DNA of 24,490 bases from a virus: the IMG/VR virus record IMGVR_UViG_3300040801_004395, positions 1 through 24,490 of that record; one strand, given 5' to 3'. Positions within the stretch are counted from its first letter, which is position 1. Each line of letters opens with the position of its first letter. A program made the position numbers and the translations under genes. Below are positions 16,275-24,477 of the stretch, one piece after another. The notes below the pieces were generated by a model that was given only the letters and a program-made list of their open reading frames with translations, did not search any database and was not told the DNA's origin.

Positions 16275-18552
16275 ATTTAGTCTCGTCCGTTCACCTTCTG
16301 CTATAAAGCGAATGGATGAAATGCTGGGTGCCTATCGTACGGCAAATGAATTTCGTTATAGCGATAAAAGGCGTTACACTAAAATCCTAAATGAATATTA
16401 CCGCGAAGAATCTTTTCGAAGAACCAAGTTATTCCATACCGTTGAAAATGATAAAGAGCTTGAGCTACAAGTAAAGCGGCATATTTCTCAGAGGGAAAAT
16501 ATTCCCGACTTCATGTGTGATTGGTGTTGGACTTTTGACCCGAGGCTTTCTGCTGTTGGGCTTCCAACTGCCCTTCCCTGGATTCCTTTCCCAAGGCAAT
16601 TAGAATTTATTGAATGGTTTTATAATCTCTATCTGAATCAAGAATCAGGACTTGTTGAGAAGTCTCGAGACATGGGTGTTACCTGGTTGTTTTGTTTAAT
16701 CTTCCTTTTTGAATGGAGATGGGACAATGGATTTATTGGTGGTTTTGGTTCTAATAAACTGGACAATGTTGATAAGCGAGATGATCCCGACTCAATTTTT
16801 GAAAAGATCCGTAAGCTTATTGAGTTACTTCCTAAATGGTGGTATCCAAAAAACTTCGACTGGAAAAGGCATGATAAGATTGGCAACCTTGTAAATCCTG
16901 AGAAGAATTCACAACTGAGTGGCCAGGGTGGCCGAGACATTGGTCGTGGTGGTCGTAAGTCAGCTTACCTTGTTGATGAATCTGCCTCCCTTGAATTTCC
17001 CGATGCTGCCGATGCTGCCCTTTCAGCGACAACTGCCTGCCAAATTGATTTATCGACCCCGAAAGGCATGAATAAGTTTGGGCAAAAAAGATTCTCTGGT
17101 CGTGTAAAAGTCTTCACTTTCAATTGGAAAGATGACCCTCGTAAAAATGAGAAGTGGTATGATCATGAAAAATCCCGATTAGATCCAGTAATTCTGGCCC
17201 AGGAAATTGATATTAACTACCATGCCTCTGTTGAAGGTTTGTTTATTAAGCCCGAATGGGTTCAAGCTGCTGTTGATATTGATTTAAAACCCGAGGGCAT
17301 GAAAGCTGCTGGTCTTGATGTGGCAGCTGGCGGCTCGAATAAATCATCATTAGCTTTAAGATTTGGCCCTGTTGTCTTGGTAAATGGTTTTAATATCCCA
17401 AATGGTGTAGACTTAACCCACATGTCGATTGATCTATGCAATAAGCATGAAGTGGCCCATCTTCATTATGACCAAATTGGTGTTGGCCATGCTGTTTATT
17501 CGACAATTCAAAGATCAGAGAAGCAAATGATATTTTCCCATTTTGGAATGAAGGCATCATCTTCCCCATCGGATAATTATTACGAGGAACTTAAAGGCAC
17601 TGGCAAAGAATGTTTCTCCAATGCCAGATCTGAATGGTGGTATTTGTTGTCTAGGAGATTTGAGAAGACCTGGGAGCATGTTAATAAAGTCCGAGAATAC
17701 GATGAATCTGAGTTGATCTCCATAGAAAATAATGGGAACCTAATTGCCCAGTTATCATCTCCTAAAAAATTCTATTTGGAATCTGGGAAGATTGCCTGCG
17801 AATCTAAAGATGCTATGCTTAAAAGGGGCATCCAATCTCCCGATGAAGCTGATGCTGTTGTTTTGGCGTTCATTCCTCGAGCTGGAGGTATTAAACGAGT
17901 TCTTGCTGGCTTAGATGGCCAACCAGCCGTAGATGTCAAAATAGACTGGGCTCTTCCAACTTATAAGATCCGACACTATGGGGCACTTGTTATTTCAAAA
18001 GATTTATCTGTTCACTTTCTGGGTGCCGTATGGGACTCTGTTGAAGGTAAATTAAAGTTTTACACCGATGATGTTTTTAAATATCCAGATCCAGCGATTA
18101 TTGTTGATACTGTAATTTCCAAAATGGGCCTACGCCACCACTCCCTTGATCGATTACTTGGTAACCAAGTCATGTTTAAGGAAAACCGAAGATCTTTTCA
18201 CCGCGAAATAAATAAGCAGTTCTGGGACAAAATGTCTTATTTACAGACCATTAATGTTCGGGAACCCAGGAAGTACGATCAATTTGGGGCAGTTGGTGAA
18301 TTGATTAGGCTTGTGGAAAATGGGTGTGTTGAAATCAGTCGCACTTGTGAACAGACCCAAAAACAATTCTCGCTTTGGCAGTTAAGGAATAATAGATTTG
18401 AGCATGATGGTCTTCAAGAGGCCGCTCTATTGATTATGTCAGAACTCATGCTTTATACACCCTATAAAGAAACTGTTCATAAAAAACCAGAATATTTACC
18501 AGTTCACCAACCTCATGAGTTGCCAGGTGGATCAGACCCGATGGGAGTTTAA
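16258..18552 (+). CDS. Terminase large subunit with extra C-terminal domain
   Basis: The 764-residue packaging motor/nuclease. ATPase: deviant Walker A EKSRDMGVTW (134-143), Walker B YLVDE (237-241), and an STPKG coupling-type motif (266-270). Nuclease: AGLDVAAGG with D354, HYDQIG with D405, and SPDEADAVV with D529/D532, the acidic set of RNase H-like terminase nucleases. Most such proteins end near there. Here about 210 more residues follow, containing YGALVISKDLSVHFLGAVWD (574-593) and AIIVDTVISK, possibly a second RNase H-like or regulatory domain. ATG 16258 overlaps the XRE gene. The matching small subunit gene lies 14 kb to the left. Confidence 0.9.
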   Translation: MSSSVEFSLVRSPSAIKRMDEMLGAYRTANEFRYSDKRRYTKILNEYYREESFRRTKLFHTVENDKELELQVKRHISQRENIPDFMCDWCWTFDPRLSAVGLPTALPWIPFPRQLEFIEWFYNLYLNQESGLVEKSRDMGVTWLFCLIFLFEWRWDNGFIGGFGSNKLDNVDKRDDPDSIFEKIRKLIELLPKWWYPKNFDWKRHDKIGNLVNPEKNSQLSGQGGRDIGRGGRKSAYLVDESASLEFPDAADAALSATTACQIDLSTPKGMNKFGQKRFSGRVKVFTFNWKDDPRKNEKWYDHEKSRLDPVILAQEIDINYHASVEGLFIKPEWVQAAVDIDLKPEGMKAAGLDVAAGGSNKSSLALRFGPVVLVNGFNIPNGVDLTHMSIDLCNKHEVAHLHYDQIGVGHAVYSTIQRSEKQMIFSHFGMKASSSPSDNYYEELKGTGKECFSNARSEWWYLLSRRFEKTWEHVNKVREYDESELISIENNGNLIAQLSSPKKFYLESGKIACESKDAMLKRGIQSPDEADAVVLAFIPRAGGIKRVLAGLDGQPAVDVKIDWALPTYKIRHYGALVISKDLSVHFLGAVWDSVEGKLKFYTDDVFKYPDPAIIVDTVISKMGLRHHSLDRLLGNQVMFKENRRSFHREINKQFWDKMSYLQTINVREPRKYDQFGAVGELIRLVENGCVEISRTCEQTQKQFSLWQLRNNRFEHDGLQEAALLIMSELMLYTPYKETVHKKPEYLPVHQPHELPGGSDPMGV

Positions 18553-18554
18553 AT

Positions 18555-18740
18555 ATGGCTGTTAAAAAAACAAAAAAAAGAAGTGGTCGAACTTCAAATG
18601 TTCAGGGCCACACTCATTCTTACCGACTCGATAAAAATGGGAACGGTGAGACAAGCAGAGATGGTCAGCATGTTCATTCAATTCGAAACTGGATTGTTGG
18701 TCGTGCTGGAAAAGCTCAACACATTCACATACTTGGATAG
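18555..18740 (+). CDS. His-rich small protein, 61 aa
   Basis: Follows terminase by 2 nt with GGGAG before ATG 18555. After a lysine-rich start, repeated histidine pairs (GHTHSY, GQHVHS, QHIHI) alternate with the GNGETS turn, as in small phage proteins with H-x-H motifs near packaging or structural genes. Metal binding is likely from the histidines; function unknown. It is probably co-transcribed with the terminase. Confidence 0.68.
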   Translation: MAVKKTKKRSGRTSNVQGHTHSYRLDKNGNGETSRDGQHVHSIRNWIVGRAGKAQHIHILG

Positions 18741-18749
18741 GAGGAAGAT

Positions 18750-18947
18750 ATGCCAAGAGGAACGCTTAAATTAGATGAAGATTTTCAGGCTATGGAAGAT
18801 GCCCGAATACTCATGATGGCTGATGACATCAAGTCAGACAAAAAGAGGATGGAGGCGGCAAGCAAGGCAGCCCAGAAAATTGTTGAAGAGGAAACTCAAA
18901 AACTTAATGGAATGAAAAAAATTGCAAGGAAATTCCGTCGTGGTTGA
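18750..18947 (+). CDS. Small helical protein, 65 aa
   Basis: GATAGGAGGAAGAT before ATG 18750 is an excellent SD. The protein is a charged helix throughout (LDEDFQAMEDARILMMADDI, KKRMEAASKAAQKIVEEETQ) with a basic tail KKIARKFRRG. A scaffold-like or nucleic-acid-binding helix is possible. The end overlaps the GTG start of the LicD-like gene (GTGGTTGA). Confidence 0.65.
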   Translation: MPRGTLKLDEDFQAMEDARILMMADDIKSDKKRMEAASKAAQKIVEEETQKLNGMKKIARKFRRG

Positions 18948-19554
18948 TAAAGACCTCAAAGAGTTATCTAACATTCTGAATCTTCATTTAGAAGATGGTA
19001 TTTCAAAAATGAAGTGGTTCCTTTCTTTTGGAACCCTTCTTTATGCCATTCGAGATAAAAGGCTTGGGGAAACTTTTTCTGAGGATATTGATATTTCTAT
19101 TGTTGGCCCACACAACTTTGACCAAGTGAATAGTGCCATGGTCAACGGCGGCTTCATTAAAAAGAAATCCATCATAAACGATGAGACTGGCCAAACACTC
19201 TATGCAGAGTACATTTCCCCAAATGTAATCCATGTTGATTTGTTTTTTTGGATAAATGAAAATAATCACTGGTGGCATACCTACGATTATTTGAACGAAA
19301 AGACGGATATTCCCTCTCATTACCATTTTAAAGCTGTTCCTGAATGGATGTTCCACGGGGAACCTTATAAATACGAATGGGTCTTTGAGGATACCTTCGT
19401 CAATATTCCAAGACTTTATGGAACCCTTCTCGATCTGTGGTACCCAAATTGGTTTATTCCAGACAAAGAGTTTGGTGTCTCTAAGGCATCGATAACCTGT
19501 GAACCTTTAACATGCAAAAATCTAGGAGTTGATCTTGCCCCTAATTACAAATAA
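18940..19554 (+). CDS. LicD/fukutin-like phosphotransferase
   Basis: I start at GTG 18940 (AAGGAA 8 nt upstream, overlapping the previous stop), giving 204 residues; 18922 TTG is an alternative. Residues 27-54 contain the LicD signature: FLSFGTLLYAIRDKRLGET, then EDIDISI with the paired acidic residues of the nucleotidyltransferase fold. LicD-type enzymes transfer phosphocholine, phosphoethanolamine or sugar phosphates onto glycans. The W-rich C-terminal half (HWWHTYDYL, LLDLWYPNW) is also family-like. It opens the glycan locus. Confidence 0.78.
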   Translation: MVDKDLKELSNILNLHLEDGISKMKWFLSFGTLLYAIRDKRLGETFSEDIDISIVGPHNFDQVNSAMVNGGFIKKKSIINDETGQTLYAEYISPNVIHVDLFFWINENNHWWHTYDYLNEKTDIPSHYHFKAVPEWMFHGEPYKYEWVFEDTFVNIPRLYGTLLDLWYPNWFIPDKEFGVSKASITCEPLTCKNLGVDLAPNYK

Positions 19555-19903
19555 AACCGTGATATGCGGTAGCTGTGGAAAAGTCCTTGAAAAAGGTGGT
19601 CCAGAAGTAGTCAAAAAAACCTGTGTCAGTTGTGTTATGGGTAAAACAAAGAGGGCTGATCTCTCAAAACTCATGACACCACAGGGCAGGGCCAAGGCTA
19701 AGAAGAAAACCATCGACACTGTTATGGAAAGCCTTCAATCAATGTCTCTTGAAATCGGATACGTCGAGCAGAATAAAAAGAATAAAGTGATGTTCACTAT
19801 TAAGAATCATTTCGGTAATCCGTTTTTTGAATTTGCTTTAGATAAAGATCAAATTTTCGCACTTCTTCACGACCTGGATGTTTTGGATGCAAAAAAAGAT
19901 TAA
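19535..19903 (+). CDS. Zinc-ribbon protein, 122 aa
   Basis: TTG at 19535 lies six bases after AGGAG; TTG 19529 is too close. The N-terminus forms a zinc ribbon (CGSCGKVLEKGG then CVSC). A lysine-rich middle part and a predicted alpha/beta C-terminal part follow (IGYVEQNKKNKVMFTIKNHF, FEFALDKDQIFALLHDLD). It sits inside the glycan locus without a recognisable enzymatic motif and might regulate or organise it, or simply be a passenger. Confidence 0.6.
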   Translation: MPLITNKTVICGSCGKVLEKGGPEVVKKTCVSCVMGKTKRADLSKLMTPQGRAKAKKKTIDTVMESLQSMSLEIGYVEQNKKNKVMFTIKNHFGNPFFEFALDKDQIFALLHDLDVLDAKKD

Positions 19904-20552
19904 CATTTACTGGCCCACTGTTCGACCTTTAATGATGAGAAAAACACTTTCTGAGTGGATGGATAATTGTGTTCACCCAGGAAGAGTTAAAGTCCACATC
20001 GTTGTTGATGATGAAGAGACTGCTGAATATTTATCTGACTTCGACTTCCTACATGTCACTAAAAAGCGAAGCGTTGGGGTGGTAAAACCCCTCAACGCTT
20101 TGTTAAGTGAATATGAACCTAAAGAAGATGACGAGATTATGATCGTTGCTTCTGATGATTTTTCTGCCCCGACAAATTGGGATATGTACTTAGAAGAAAA
20201 GTTTTCATCTTTTAAAGGAGTATTGAAGGTAAATGATGGCCACATGGAAGATATTATTTCGATTCCTATCCTCACTTATAAAGCTTATTGTGAGATGGGC
20301 AAAACAATTTATCACCCTGCTTATGATCATATGTTCTGTGATAAGGAACTCCACGATACTGCTTCCGAGTTGGGGCTCATGCAAGCGGTTTCTAAAGCAG
20401 ATCCTATTTGGGAGCATCATCATCCTCACTATCAAAAAAGAGATTCTGATGATAATGATAAAAGAAATAGCCAAAGTTTTTCTGATGGCAAGGAGATCTA
20501 CAGAAAAAGAAGATATTTAACTCTTCAAGAGAGGTTGGAACGTGCTGTATAA
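19887..20552 (+). CDS. GT-A-like glycosyltransferase
   Basis: About 221 residues in the order of family 2-type enzymes: an N-terminal nucleotide-binding strand (NIYWPTVRPLMM), VHIVVDDEE (37-44), and IMIVASDDFSAPTNWD with the metal-binding-type acidic triplet SDD near residues 89-91. The C-terminus is histidine-rich (WEHHHPHYQ). It should transfer a sugar from a nucleotide donor. The start is uncertain (ATG 19887, or ATG 19878) and overlaps the upstream stop region; no good SD. Confidence 0.72.
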   Translation: MQKKINIYWPTVRPLMMRKTLSEWMDNCVHPGRVKVHIVVDDEETAEYLSDFDFLHVTKKRSVGVVKPLNALLSEYEPKEDDEIMIVASDDFSAPTNWDMYLEEKFSSFKGVLKVNDGHMEDIISIPILTYKAYCEMGKTIYHPAYDHMFCDKELHDTASELGLMQAVSKADPIWEHHHPHYQKRDSDDNDKRNSQSFSDGKEIYRKRRYLTLQERLERAV

Positions 20553-21096
20553 TTTTATTTCAATCCCAAGGTGCGCTTCTCAAACAATCCATGCTGCCCT
20601 TGGAACTAATAAAAAAAACAACCACATGGCTTACAGTAAGCTTAGAAGCCCGAATCCTTTTAGTTTCGCGGTTATCCGAGATCCAGTTGAAAGATTGCAG
20701 TCATGGTTTTGGTTTCACAAAAAAAAATATGCCAACCAACCAAAAGTTGTTGAGCATTATAAGGAGTTTACTTTTGAAAGATGGGTCGCTGCTGGCATGA
20801 GTCATCACTGGGATTATAATGCTTGCAAATCTCTTGGTATCAAAAATCCATTATCCCAATATGACTTTGTGAGAACAGAGGATGAAGAGATAGGACCAAA
20901 TAAGTTGGTCGATTTTAAGAGGTTCGAGTTACAAATAAACTCAATGAAAAGTGTTATTGGTGGCCCATTCAAATTCAGGCACACTGGTTTATCCCACCGA
21001 CCTAAACAGCATATTGATAAAGAAACTGTATTTATTATCCGAGAAACCTTTCCAATGGATTTTGAACTATATGAAATTGTCCGTTCTAATATGTAG
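20542..21096 (+). CDS. PAPS-dependent sulfotransferase-like protein
   Basis: GTG 20542 follows AGAGGTTGGAAC. At the N-terminus SIPRCASQT (7-15) has the form of the 5'-phosphosulfate-binding loop (P-[KR]-x-[AG]-S-x-[ST]). VIRDPVERLQSWF (44-56) matches the 3'-phosphate block of carbohydrate sulfotransferases. Residues with His and Arg later (FRHTGLSHRPKQHID) are compatible with glycan substrates. At 184 residues it is somewhat short but complete-looking. It would transfer sulfate from PAPS to a glycan or tyrosine. A PAPS-forming APS kinase is encoded at 9938-10444. Confidence 0.8.
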   Translation: MLYNFISIPRCASQTIHAALGTNKKNNHMAYSKLRSPNPFSFAVIRDPVERLQSWFWFHKKKYANQPKVVEHYKEFTFERWVAAGMSHHWDYNACKSLGIKNPLSQYDFVRTEDEEIGPNKLVDFKRFELQINSMKSVIGGPFKFRHTGLSHRPKQHIDKETVFIIRETFPMDFELYEIVRSNM

Positions 21097-21616
21097 ACTA
21101 GAGAGCAGAAAAAATCTTTTCAAGAGATTATTTTCTCAATTGAATCACCAAATAAACGAACACGTCGAGGTATTAACTCATGAAGATAATGGAGAGTTGG
21201 ATATTGGTGCGAAGCGCAATATTCTTCTTAATAGAGCGTCGGGAGATTATCTTTGCTTTATTGATGATGATGATCGTATTTCTGTTGATTACGTCGATCA
21301 GATATTAAACGGAATAAAAGAAAACCCTGACTGTTGTTCTCTTGTTGGAGAAATAACATTTAACGGTAAAGACCCGAAAATGTTCGTCCACTCTATTGAT
21401 TACAATGAATACTTTGAAAAAAATGGTGTCTACTATCGACCACCAAACCATCTTAATGCAATACGTTCTGATATAGCCAAGAAGTTTGTTTTCCCTTCTT
21501 TGAATCATGGTGAAGACACGGATTGGGCGTTACAAATTCGTGATGCTAATGTATTGAAGAAGGAATCAAAAATACAGAAAACTATATATTACTATGATTA
21601 CATAACGGAGAAGTAA
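21071..21616 (+). CDS. Family 2-type glycosyltransferase
   Basis: From ATG 21071, 181 residues begin MKLSVLICRLESRKNLFKRL, then VEVLTHEDNGELDIGAKRN and ASGDYLCFIDDDDRIS with DDDD at 65-68, the GT2 nucleotide-sugar/metal motif. The C-terminal GEDTDWAL (catalytic ED-type) follows. The gene overlaps the sulfotransferase by 26 nt, so they are probably coupled. The donor and acceptor cannot be predicted. Confidence 0.82.
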   Translation: MKLSVLICRLESRKNLFKRLFSQLNHQINEHVEVLTHEDNGELDIGAKRNILLNRASGDYLCFIDDDDRISVDYVDQILNGIKENPDCCSLVGEITFNGKDPKMFVHSIDYNEYFEKNGVYYRPPNHLNAIRSDIAKKFVFPSLNHGEDTDWALQIRDANVLKKESKIQKTIYYYDYITEK

Positions 21617-22464
21617 TGAAAGCAATCTCATATTCGCTATTTGGGTACGGAAAAGCCCGAAATAAAAACAGCTTTGACTTTAATTCGTACTTGCGTGGGT
21701 TGATGGTAAATGCTAGAGTTAATAGAATAATATACCCAGACTGGAAAACTCTAGTTAATATTGATGAAAGCACTTATGAAAGCGAATACAAACCATTATT
21801 TAATTGGCTATCTGAAAAAGGTCTTGTCAGGTTTCATGAGCATCTTGACGATACACCTTTATGTAAAGCAATGCTTTGGAGGCTATACCCCATCTTTCAT
21901 CAAGACGGCGGTAATTTTGTTTATCAGCGTGTACTTTGTCGGGATCTCGACAGTGTTTGTACTTATCGAGAAGCTCAAGCAGTTCAACAATGGATTAATG
22001 AAGATCGAGTGATGCACTGCATAACCGATTCAATAAGCCATACAATACCTATGCTTGGCGGAATGATTGGTTTTAAAAGTTTGGATTTTAGAATCAAACT
22101 GAATAAAGCAAATTGGGATGACTGTGTACATTCTGATATAGATTACAATGCAAAAGGTTCTGATCAGACTTGGCTTAACAGAGAGATCTATCCAAAGTTT
22201 CTTGATAGTTCAACAGATCATTTTGTTAAGGGAATGCCATGGAATATTCCAGAAGGGAATGGGCGGCATTATAGCATTGATGAGTCAATTGAAATACCAG
22301 TTGATCCAATACATAAAGAGTTAAATCTAGTTTGTGGTCACATTGGGGCGGCAGGCTACTATGATGTTCAAATGGTTCGCTACCTAAATGAGATTGATCC
22401 ATTTCGAAAAGAATATGAAGAAATTGAATCGAAATATAAACACATTTTTTACTGGGCTAAATAA
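21616..22464 (+). CDS. Glycosyltransferase-like protein, 282 aa
   Basis: GGAGAAGTAATG places the start at 21616 as a TAATG overlap. The middle has QRVLCRDLDSVCTYREA with a D-x-D (D110, D112), then ALRLYPIF-like and MLGGMIGFKS segments. A C-terminal HIGAAGYYDVQMVRYL completes a GT-A fold of the type often seen in phage and polysaccharide loci (GT8/GT32-like). It is followed with no gap by another D-x-D enzyme. Confidence 0.72.
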   Translation: MKAISYSLFGYGKARNKNSFDFNSYLRGLMVNARVNRIIYPDWKTLVNIDESTYESEYKPLFNWLSEKGLVRFHEHLDDTPLCKAMLWRLYPIFHQDGGNFVYQRVLCRDLDSVCTYREAQAVQQWINEDRVMHCITDSISHTIPMLGGMIGFKSLDFRIKLNKANWDDCVHSDIDYNAKGSDQTWLNREIYPKFLDSSTDHFVKGMPWNIPEGNGRHYSIDESIEIPVDPIHKELNLVCGHIGAAGYYDVQMVRYLNEIDPFRKEYEEIESKYKHIFYWAK

Positions 22465-23268
22465 ATGAGAAGTGTAATCCTATCAGTTAATGATAACCCC
22501 GACTACCTTTACTATGCTCCTATCTGTGCGTGGGCATGGAAGCATTTTGAATGGGAACCGAAGATCTTTTATTACGGTGATATAAATGAGTTCACTGAGT
22601 TTGTTCTTTTAGCATGTAGAGCGCATGGTGCCGAAATAATTCACATCCCAAAGATTGAAGAGTTCAGAAGCGATACGATCACCCAGACTTCAAGACTCCA
22701 TGGATATTTCTTTGGAGATGATGATATGCAAATTCTTGGTGACATTGATATGATCCCACTCTCTGATTATTGGAAACCAGAAGAAGATAAGATCACTTGT
22801 TATGGTTGGGATTTAACAGGTAAAACTCAAATACCAATCTGTTACATTGCTGGTCCAGCTAGGCTTTTAAAAGAAGTTTTTTCGAATAATAAAAACGACA
22901 TAGCATCTGAGATACAATTTGATTTAAATCAAGTTCCTGGTGCAAAAGGTCAAAACTTTGAAGATTATTGGTACTCAGACCAAATTATTGCTACTGAAAA
23001 ATTAATACAATATGGCCAAGAAAAAATAAAGTTCATTAATAGAGGTACCTATCCAAATGGTTTCGCTATTGGAAGAGTTGATCGTGGCAGATGGACTTTG
23101 CCACTTGATCAATACATTGACTCTCATTTAATGAGGAATGGTTATAAAGATAATCTTTCATTTGAAAGAAATATGGAATTATACAATATGATTTTTAAAG
23201 ATAAAGCCCACTGGGTAGAAGGTTACAAGAATGAATACAAATACAGATTTGAAAACTTCTTTTCTTAA
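22465..23268 (+). CDS. D-x-D glycosyltransferase, 267 aa
   Basis: Starts directly after the previous stop (TAA-ATG). LGDIDMIPLSDYW carries DID at 93-95. The sequence ends with a block QYIDSHLMRNG shared in form with the last gene of the window (FYIDSHLPRP). N-terminal VILSVNDNPDYLYYAPICAW is typical of nucleotide-sugar binding. It is probably a paralogue of the enzyme at 23740-24477. Confidence 0.72.
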   Translation: MRSVILSVNDNPDYLYYAPICAWAWKHFEWEPKIFYYGDINEFTEFVLLACRAHGAEIIHIPKIEEFRSDTITQTSRLHGYFFGDDDMQILGDIDMIPLSDYWKPEEDKITCYGWDLTGKTQIPICYIAGPARLLKEVFSNNKNDIASEIQFDLNQVPGAKGQNFEDYWYSDQIIATEKLIQYGQEKIKFINRGTYPNGFAIGRVDRGRWTLPLDQYIDSHLMRNGYKDNLSFERNMELYNMIFKDKAHWVEGYKNEYKYRFENFFS

Positions 23269-23743
23269 AGATATATCGAACCAAAATAACCATAGGCATT
23301 TACTTTGGGACGCCCTTGAGAAGACTGATGGATCTGTCATTGAAATGGGTATGGGTCATGGTTCAACTCCATACCTAAGTGAATACTGCAAGGCGAAAGG
23401 AAGACCTCTTTTTTCTTATGAAACAAATCTTCAGTGGCTTAAGAAGTTTAAAAACTTGGAATGTGACCTACACTCCATGCGTATTGTTGATGACTGGGAT
23501 TATGTTTTTGCTACACATCCTAATCCTAGTGTCGTTCTTATTGACCATGCCCCAGGGGAACGTAGGAAGTTTGATATTCAAAATTTCATGGATCGCGCTG
23601 TATTTATTGTGGCTCACGATACTGAGCCTGCGGCAGATCATGGGTACAAAATGAGACAGTACATTAAGAAATTCAAGTACTATAAAGATTATAAAACAGA
23701 AGGTGCATGGGCATCTATAATGAGCATGAAGGAGCCTGTATGA
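23231..23743 (+). CDS. SAM-dependent methyltransferase-like protein, 170 aa
   Basis: Starts at ATG 23231 (AAGG upstream), overlapping the previous gene by 38 nt. Motif I VIEMGMGHGSTPYLSEYC (36-53) is a glycine-rich SAM-binding loop. VLIDHAPGERRKFDI (about 101-115) resembles motif III/IV of class I methyltransferases.  In this locus it probably methylates a sugar, though protein or other substrates are possible. Confidence 0.68.
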   Translation: MNTNTDLKTSFLKDISNQNNHRHLLWDALEKTDGSVIEMGMGHGSTPYLSEYCKAKGRPLFSYETNLQWLKKFKNLECDLHSMRIVDDWDYVFATHPNPSVVLIDHAPGERRKFDIQNFMDRAVFIVAHDTEPAADHGYKMRQYIKKFKYYKDYKTEGAWASIMSMKEPV

Positions 23744-24477
23744 TAAACAATGTTATATTCTCATCTACAACAGATCCAATGTATATGGACTTTATTGTTC
23801 CCACTGTTCGAATGTGGAAGACTCTTTTACCAGAAGTTAATGTGATTGTTGGTATTGTCACACCAAATCCAGAAGCGATTGAAGACCTGGTTGTTCCAGA
23901 TGCAGAGGTTGTTATCTACCCTTCAATGCCTGGTATCCCAGACCAAAACTTTGCTAAAGTTCTAAGGACTATTTTAGCAACAGAAGCCTCTGGGTATTCA
24001 CTTATCAGTGATGTTGATATGTTCCCACTCAATGAAAAATATTTCAGGGAAAATTCTGAATATGTCACACCAGACAATTTGGTTTTTTACACACAAGAAC
24101 TTGATGGTGAAGATGTCGGGAAGTTTCCAATATGCTACATGCTTGCAAGTAGAGTAACCTGGAAAAAGTTAATCAATCCAGAAGAGTCTCACCTCATGGA
24201 TTTATTTATGAGTTGGACTTTTGATGGTAAGATGGAAGATATTCGAAAGCTTCCTTTTTCAGATGAATCATTGTATCGTAGGATTTTTAAAGATACTGAT
24301 GTTGAAAAGAAAAAATTAACGAGGCATCACCAAGAGCGTCGTTTATGTAGATCGAATTGGGATTTTGATATGGGAAAATTGAGAAGTGGTTTTTATATCG
24401 ACTCTCATTTGCCAAGACCTTTAAGTGAAACTATTGGAATGATAGAGCCTATTTTGGATTACTATGGGATCAACTAG
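23740..24477 (+). CDS. D-x-D glycosyltransferase, 245 aa
   Basis: AAGGAGCCTGT before ATG 23740, which overlaps the methyltransferase stop (ATGA). Residues 89-97 (ISDVDMFPL) hold a D-x-D at 91-93. The C-terminal FYIDSHLPRPLSE matches in form the DSHL block of the 22465 enzyme. The protein is full length, ending 13 nt before the window edge. Donor and acceptor unknown. The locus may continue to the right. Confidence 0.74.
   Translation: MINNVIFSSTTDPMYMDFIVPTVRMWKTLLPEVNVIVGIVTPNPEAIEDLVVPDAEVVIYPSMPGIPDQNFAKVLRTILATEASGYSLISDVDMFPLNEKYFRENSEYVTPDNLVFYTQELDGEDVGKFPICYMLASRVTWKKLINPEESHLMDLFMSWTFDGKMEDIRKLPFSDESLYRRIFKDTDVEKKKLTRHHQERRLCRSNWDFDMGKLRSGFYIDSHLPRPLSETIGMIEPILDYYGIN

Larger units (their letters stand above)
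4450..22353 (+). repeat. Dispersed, strand-polarised GGCGGCA oligomer
   Basis: By eye, exact GGCGGCA starts at 4450, 9248, 9863, 11155, 11336, 11657, 12000, 16157, 18854, 22262 and 22347, always on the plus strand. I found no reverse copy (TGCCGCC). Related forms GGCGGCT/C/T and CGGAGGCA (1165, 5833, 10674, 13835, 17329, 19147, 21907) keep the same direction. Copies occur in minus- and plus-strand genes and in all codon frames. Confidence 0.55.

Noticed and set aside
16638-17032. Minus-strand ORFs opposite the large terminase
   Set aside because: Shadows of a long, well-supported CDS; no SD.
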